Below, piece by piece: positions 6,301 through 7,781 of a DNA stretch of 7,781 nucleotides. The DNA comes from Elusimicrobia bacterium RIFCSPLOWO2_01_FULL_60_11. Lineage in GTDB: Bacteria; Elusimicrobiota; Elusimicrobia; 2-02-FULL-39-32. The notes beneath the pieces were generated by a model. That model searched no databases and was not told the DNA's origin. It saw nothing but the letters and a program-made list of their open reading frames with translations. Where the stretch lies: contig MGUS01000051.1 in the NCBI GenBank assembly GCA_001800085.1, positions 2,361 through 10,141 on the forward strand, read 5' to 3'. A program made the translations under genes and the position numbers. How positions within the stretch are numbered: the first letter of the stretch is position 1; each line of letters begins with the position of its first letter.

Positions 6301-7781
6301 GACGCGCCTGCTCCCAGCAACGGAAGCCAGGCCGCGAGCGCGCTTGGATGGAGCGCGGAAGCGTGATGGATGAATTGCGCCGCGTCGAACGCGACGGGGA
6401 GGCCGAGGAGTCCCATGGTAAACACCGCTAAAATCACGGCCAACTTACCGATGGAAGACGTATACTCACGGAGGAATACCGTTGTCTGTCCGTTCACAAC
6501 TTCCACTCCTTTCCGTTTCATCAATTCATCGTTGAACCGCTGAGCCCGCTCATTGCGCTCAGGGTTTCCTACAAGAAATTCCTCATATCCCTTTTCTGCT
6601 AAAACCCGCATCAGCTCATCTCTTAGTTTGTTGCCTATCCCTGACCCTTGCAGACTCTCGGGGACATATATTCCGTTATCCGAAGCGGCCTTGTCGGCAT
6701 GCTTGTCGATGAAAGAGTAAACTCCGACCGGTATCCCGTTCTCATAGGCGACCAAGGCATCCAATCTCCAATCCATGTACCGGGATGCGAGAAAGGGCGA
6801 GAGTTGTCCATTGGAAGCCATTTGGAAAATCCTTTCTTCCAATGGAGCGAAGTCCCAAAGCGCCGTTTGTTTTTCCGGCCAGAATCTGCTGATGACCCGT
6901 TTCAGGCGTCTATCTTCTTTTTCACCGAGGGTCAGCTCGGAATAAAGCTTAAAGGAAAGCGGCCCGATATTCCTATACAGTGAAGATGTGTCCCGTCCGG
7001 AACGCAAAGCATGCAGGACCCATTGAAACGCCCTTGAGACCGCCCACTCGATGTAGCCGCTTCCCATCATGCCCGCGCTCGGCGCGGAGCCGATGCCGGA
7101 AGCGAGGTTGTCCCGCAGCAGTCGAGTGACAAATCGGATGTCCGCCAACGTGGACTCCGGGCCTTTCCGTTTGGAATTGATGAACCGCTCCGTTCCCAAA
7201 GGGACGGGCCGTGATTCTCCGACGTTGATCACCAGCGGGATCTGCGCGCTCCCGGCAAGGCTCCCGTCGTTGCGCGGATCCCCGAATTGATCCCCGTAGG
7301 CGGCCAACAGCGAAACGCGGGCGCCCAGGATTCCGAGCAGCGCATCCAGCCCTTCCCCCTTGCTGTTCGACGGCCGCGCTTGGCGGCGGTATTCCGACCC
7401 GTCCCACATGTAGATCTGATGCGAGTCGTCGCTGGACTCATCACGGGAGATGAAATGGAACCGCCCCAACAGATGCGGGGAGCCCTCTTCGAACAGTTTC
7501 CGCGAGAGATGATTGAGGATCCGTTCTTTCACCCAATATTCCTGGGTCAGAGTGTTGAGGACGATCTCGCCGCCAGCTTTGAGATATTCGATGAGCGCGG
7601 CAATGACAGGGTCCGTTGCCCGCTCAAAATAGGGGAGCAGCGTGTCATCGATGTCCAGGGAAAGCAGGGGGAGTTTTCCGCTCCGCCGGACGGCTTCGAG
7701 ACGCGCTTGAAGCGCGGCATGCACCACCTCCTCACCCATCGTCTCGTTGACGCTGATGATGTAGTTAAAGCCGTCCCATGC
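1..7781 (-). CDS. Giant multidomain protein (HAD - GNAT - helical/TPR scaffold - UPF1-like helicase - membrane region), internal fragment
   Basis: I translated the whole reverse complement line by line in one frame and met no TAA, TAG or TGA in 2,593 codons, so both ends of the gene are outside the window. The reading is real coding sequence because recognisable domains occur in order in the same frame from edge to edge. These are a HAD phosphatase-like domain, a GNAT acetyltransferase-like domain, a hydrophobic hairpin, a long helical and TPR-like middle, an SF1 helicase with nearly all motifs, and a polytopic membrane region. Third-position GC bias is strong in the helicase part. No start can be chosen: Met codons are frequent inside the frame but none follows a stop. 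No operon partner or regulation is visible. The overall protein is not one I recognise by name. Such giant ORFs are reported from Omnitrophota, which is my tentative guess for the source. An assembly artefact joining separate genes is unlikely, since no frame change is needed anywhere. Confidence 0.93.
387..857 (-). other. Polytopic membrane region, about five hydrophobic segments
   Basis: Residues about 2309-2465, beginning about 45 residues after the end of the helicase. Hydrophobic stretches are 2309-2331 (PLLLNWFFGTGGIYVLWMAAVTL), 2363-2378 (WNWLIPSLIPYAAYFI), about 2389-2404 (HHAVMALASSFVFAGV), 2414-2437 (around FIGLAGFVLAEAMFAPAL) and 2450-2465 (MVMPVLIGLLANVLLH). Short basic loops lie between the segments (LSRRERMKEFLR, HKGRSWKEK), consistent with cytoplasmic positive-inside loops. 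The FAGVH and WVSH elements recall CPBP (CAAX-like) intramembrane proteases. This is treated as a separate, weaker finding. The region looks like a second membrane anchor for the polypeptide. Confidence 0.78.
1113..1232 (-). other. Helicase motifs V and VI
   Basis: Residues 2184-2224. VDSFQGHENDVV then IVSMVRSN, GQIGFL and PNRLNVALSR follow one another at the spacing usual for UPF1-type enzymes. Gln2188 and Gly2189 of motif V and Arg2223 of motif VI are the nucleotide-sensing residues. The following strand LILIGN closes the RecA2 fold. This is the least ambiguous family signature in the window. Confidence 0.94.
2058..2084 (-). other. Walker B (motif II) of the helicase, variant EES
   Basis: The strand DLVLM is followed by E-E-S-G-R-A at residues 1903-1908. 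The family consensus is D-E-A-S/G-Q-A. Asp is replaced by Glu at the first acidic position and Gln by Arg at the fifth. The catalytic second Glu (Glu1904) is kept. The downstream helix TLAETLLPI matches the family, so the alignment is secure. Confidence 0.85.
2523..2549 (-). other. Walker A (motif I) of the helicase
   Basis: The codons read GPPGTGKTT, residues 1745-1753, preceded by the strand LIPMVQ. This is the exact UPF1-like P-loop. Lys1751 and Thr1752 should bind the ATP phosphates and Mg. Confidence 0.95.
3087..3929 (-). other. Coiled-coil-like stretch followed by TPR-like repeats, upstream of the helicase
   Basis: Residues about 1285-1565. The first part (about 1290-1340) is highly charged and heptad-like: LQEDKRLQESRMADVRKAL, then ESQVKQAEGMESLNETRQ, with no Pro or Gly apart from one AEG. 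After it come helical pairs with TPR character: WRFDEADKICGQLTEADPSF (near 1341-1360), ENRFHLVRDEAKRLLAEGPA and GRLDQARTALLEMLDIYPDF (from 1463). The last, with its Ala/Leu pattern and the closing YPDF, is the clearest TPR in the window. A likely role is holding a partner or positioning the helicase. This is inference from repeat type only. Confidence 0.6.
3930..5321 (-). other. Helical scaffold region with scattered TPR-like units
   Basis: Residues about 821-1284. The sequence is almost entirely predicted-helical by eye. Several pairs have the TPR feel: a small residue at turn positions with the helix B pattern A..x..A. Examples are LGRNEDAWFMARRCIEIQAD (near 881-900) and LGSRDAADLFLRALEIAHHF (near 1074-1093), both of the form LG...DA...(A/L).R.(L/I)EI. 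Between them lie hydrophobic-charged helices such as EKAIDHLEAVIELHRSLEDI. TPR and related solenoids serve as protein-binding scaffolds. No enzyme motif is visible. The units are degenerate and irregularly spaced, so the exact repeat count cannot be given by eye. Confidence 0.55.
5322..6278 (-). other. Unrecognised helical region after the membrane hairpin
   Basis: Residues about 502-820. I recognise no family. The sequence reads as successive amphipathic helices separated by short turns: ERAKRVIELLLSNG, then SQTIGDIERVLRGN, WMLMLKGIQKGRLEFGQL and LLEIMKMPSDDIAMEIRRM, repeated at about 30-40 residue spacing. That pattern suggests a HEAT- or ARM-like solenoid, but the repeats do not align well by eye. 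A less regular part around residues 665-745 is richer in Pro, Asp and Gly (for example PSNTAPEDSGFRDR). A small Ala/Ser-rich helical patch (residues 735-760) follows. The frame remains open throughout. Leu TTA/CTA and Ser TCA codons occur here occasionally, unlike in the helicase region. Confidence 0.5.
6279..6443 (-). other. Two hydrophobic segments, probable membrane hairpin
   Basis: Residues 447-501. The first segment, LAVILAVFTMGLLGLPVAF (447-465), follows the GNAT domain by only a few residues. A short polar loop (DAAQFIHHASALHPS) leads to a second segment from ALAAWLPLLGAGASL to about F501. Both are long enough to span a bilayer and carry no charges, while the flanks are charged (SSIGK before, SRGDR after). 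As a hairpin it would leave the GNAT domain and the following helical region on the same side of the membrane, presumably the cytoplasm. A buried hydrophobic helix pair cannot be excluded. Confidence 0.72.
6459..6881 (-). other. GNAT N-acetyltransferase-like domain
   Basis: Residues about 301-441. The best evidence is the acetyl-CoA binding motif A: a strand IYVPESL followed by QGSGIGNKL (Gln378-Gly379-x-Gly381-x-Gly383, positions 6624-6650). This matches the Q/RxxGxG/A pyrophosphate loop and the start of helix 3 in GNAT enzymes. Before it is the paired strand ALVAYENGIPVGVYSFI (residues 342-358), typical of beta2-beta3. After it is a helix RDELMRVLAEKGYEEF, a strand FLVGNP, then ERNERAQRFNDEL and GVEVVNGQTTVFLREY. 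This is the classic GNAT ending, in which an Asn-rich loop precedes a helix and a final strand. The N-terminal helices (about 301-335) are less certain. Family members transfer acetyl groups from acetyl-CoA to amines of small molecules or proteins. The acceptor is unknown. The stretch is lower in GC (about 49% over 6541-6720 by hand count) than the helicase part. Confidence 0.82.
6882..7226 (-). other. Unrecognised linker region between HAD and GNAT domains
   Basis: Residues about 186-300. I recognise no family here. After the last HAD strand there is a basic stretch around NSKRKGPE, then a helix (LADIRFVTRLLRDNL), a short glycine/serine-rich segment (SGIGSAPSAGMMGSG), and an aromatic helix (IEWAVSRAFQWVLHAL). 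In glycosyl HAD families such as trehalose-phosphatases, the sequence following the core contains a similar helix (TLADIRFVTRLL resembles the Tyr/Val-rich closing helix), so the first 25 residues may still belong to the HAD fold. The Gly/Ser patch looks like a flexible hinge. Confidence 0.45.
7227..7679 (-). other. HAD-superfamily phosphatase-like domain (Cof-like)
   Basis: Residues about 35-185 of the fragment. Motif I is DIDDT at residues 43-47 (positions 7641-7655), following a hydrophobic strand LPLLSL. It provides the nucleophile Asp43 and the acid/base Asp45. Motif II is the strand EIVLNT ending at Thr77. Motif III is the Lys of SKGEGLDALL (Lys141), the arrangement typical of Cof-type HAD hydrolases, where KG begins a helix leading to the acidic motif. 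Motif IV is GDPRNDGSLAGSA, with Asp168 and Asp172 (positions 7266-7280), followed by strand PLVINVG. HAD enzymes of this kind are Mg-dependent phosphatases acting on sugar phosphates, nucleotides or similar small molecules. All catalytic positions are present, so activity is plausible, but the substrate cannot be told. About 60 residues between motifs II and III leave room only for a small cap. The domain is embedded in a larger polypeptide rather than free-standing, which is unusual for this family. Confidence 0.82.

Noticed and set aside
4698..6373. Series of + strand frames of 60-160 codons (for example 4729-5211, 5251-5652, 5668-6006)
   Set aside because: All lie antisense to the helical scaffold and have Ser/Arg-rich products with no recognisable family.
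6618..6650. Three normally rare codons (TTA, CTA, TCA) close together in the GNAT domain, considered as a frameshift mark
   Set aside because: The GNAT motif continues in frame on both sides, so these are ordinary Leu and Ser codons in the lower-GC stretch.
1..7781. Possible internal start sites and gene boundaries (Met codons within the minus frame)
   Set aside because: Internal Met codons occur, but no stop precedes any of them, and I see no terminator-like hairpin with a T-run or any spacer to suggest separate genes.
1..7781. CRISPR arrays, tRNA or rRNA genes, insertion sequences, direct or inverted repeats
   Set aside because: No regularly spaced repeats, no tRNA-like fold with CCA context and no transposase motif were seen. 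The entire window is accounted for by coding sequence. Short matches by eye were not repeated.

Overview
The window lies wholly inside one giant protein-coding gene on the minus strand. Reading the reverse complement in the frame whose codons occupy + strand triplets starting at 3, 6, 9 ..., I find no stop codon from one end to the other: 2,593 complete codons with neither the start nor the stop in view. Below, residues are numbered from the high-coordinate edge of the window, so residue n has its first base at position 7784-3n. Residue 1 is not the true N-terminus.

Layout in protein order, from high to low coordinate: (1) a HAD-superfamily phosphatase-like domain, about residues 35-185, with all four motifs recognisable; (2) an unrecognised stretch of about 115 residues; (3) a GNAT N-acetyltransferase-like domain, about 301-441; (4) two hydrophobic segments, 447-501, that look like a membrane hairpin; (5) about 1,060 residues of mostly helical sequence, partly TPR-like, with a charged coiled-coil-like stretch near 1285-1340; (6) a superfamily 1 helicase of the UPF1/DNA2/SMUBP2-like (AAA_11 + AAA_12) type, about 1566-2265, with Walker A, a variant Walker B, GDxxQ, and motifs IV, V and VI; (7) a polytopic membrane region, about 2309-2465, with a weak resemblance to CPBP intramembrane proteases; (8) a soluble stretch that runs off the window.

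Organism: this is bacterial-style DNA with no introns and no intergenic space. GC is around 58% in three helicase lines and about 49% in three GNAT-region lines (hand counts). Very large multi-domain ORFs combining enzyme domains, TPRs and membrane segments are known from Omnitrophota and some related or candidate phyla. I would place it there tentatively. This rests on gene architecture, not on any marker gene.

How the parts might work together is inference. The two hydrophobic hairpins or bundles could anchor a cytoplasmic-face polypeptide that carries a phosphatase, an acetyltransferase, a helical scaffold and an RNA/DNA helicase. No promoter, terminator, ribosome binding site, RNA gene, CRISPR array, insertion sequence or repeat is supported, and there is no noncoding stretch to hold one. 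The long + strand open frames, including one of 969 codons at 882-3791, are antisense shadows of this gene.
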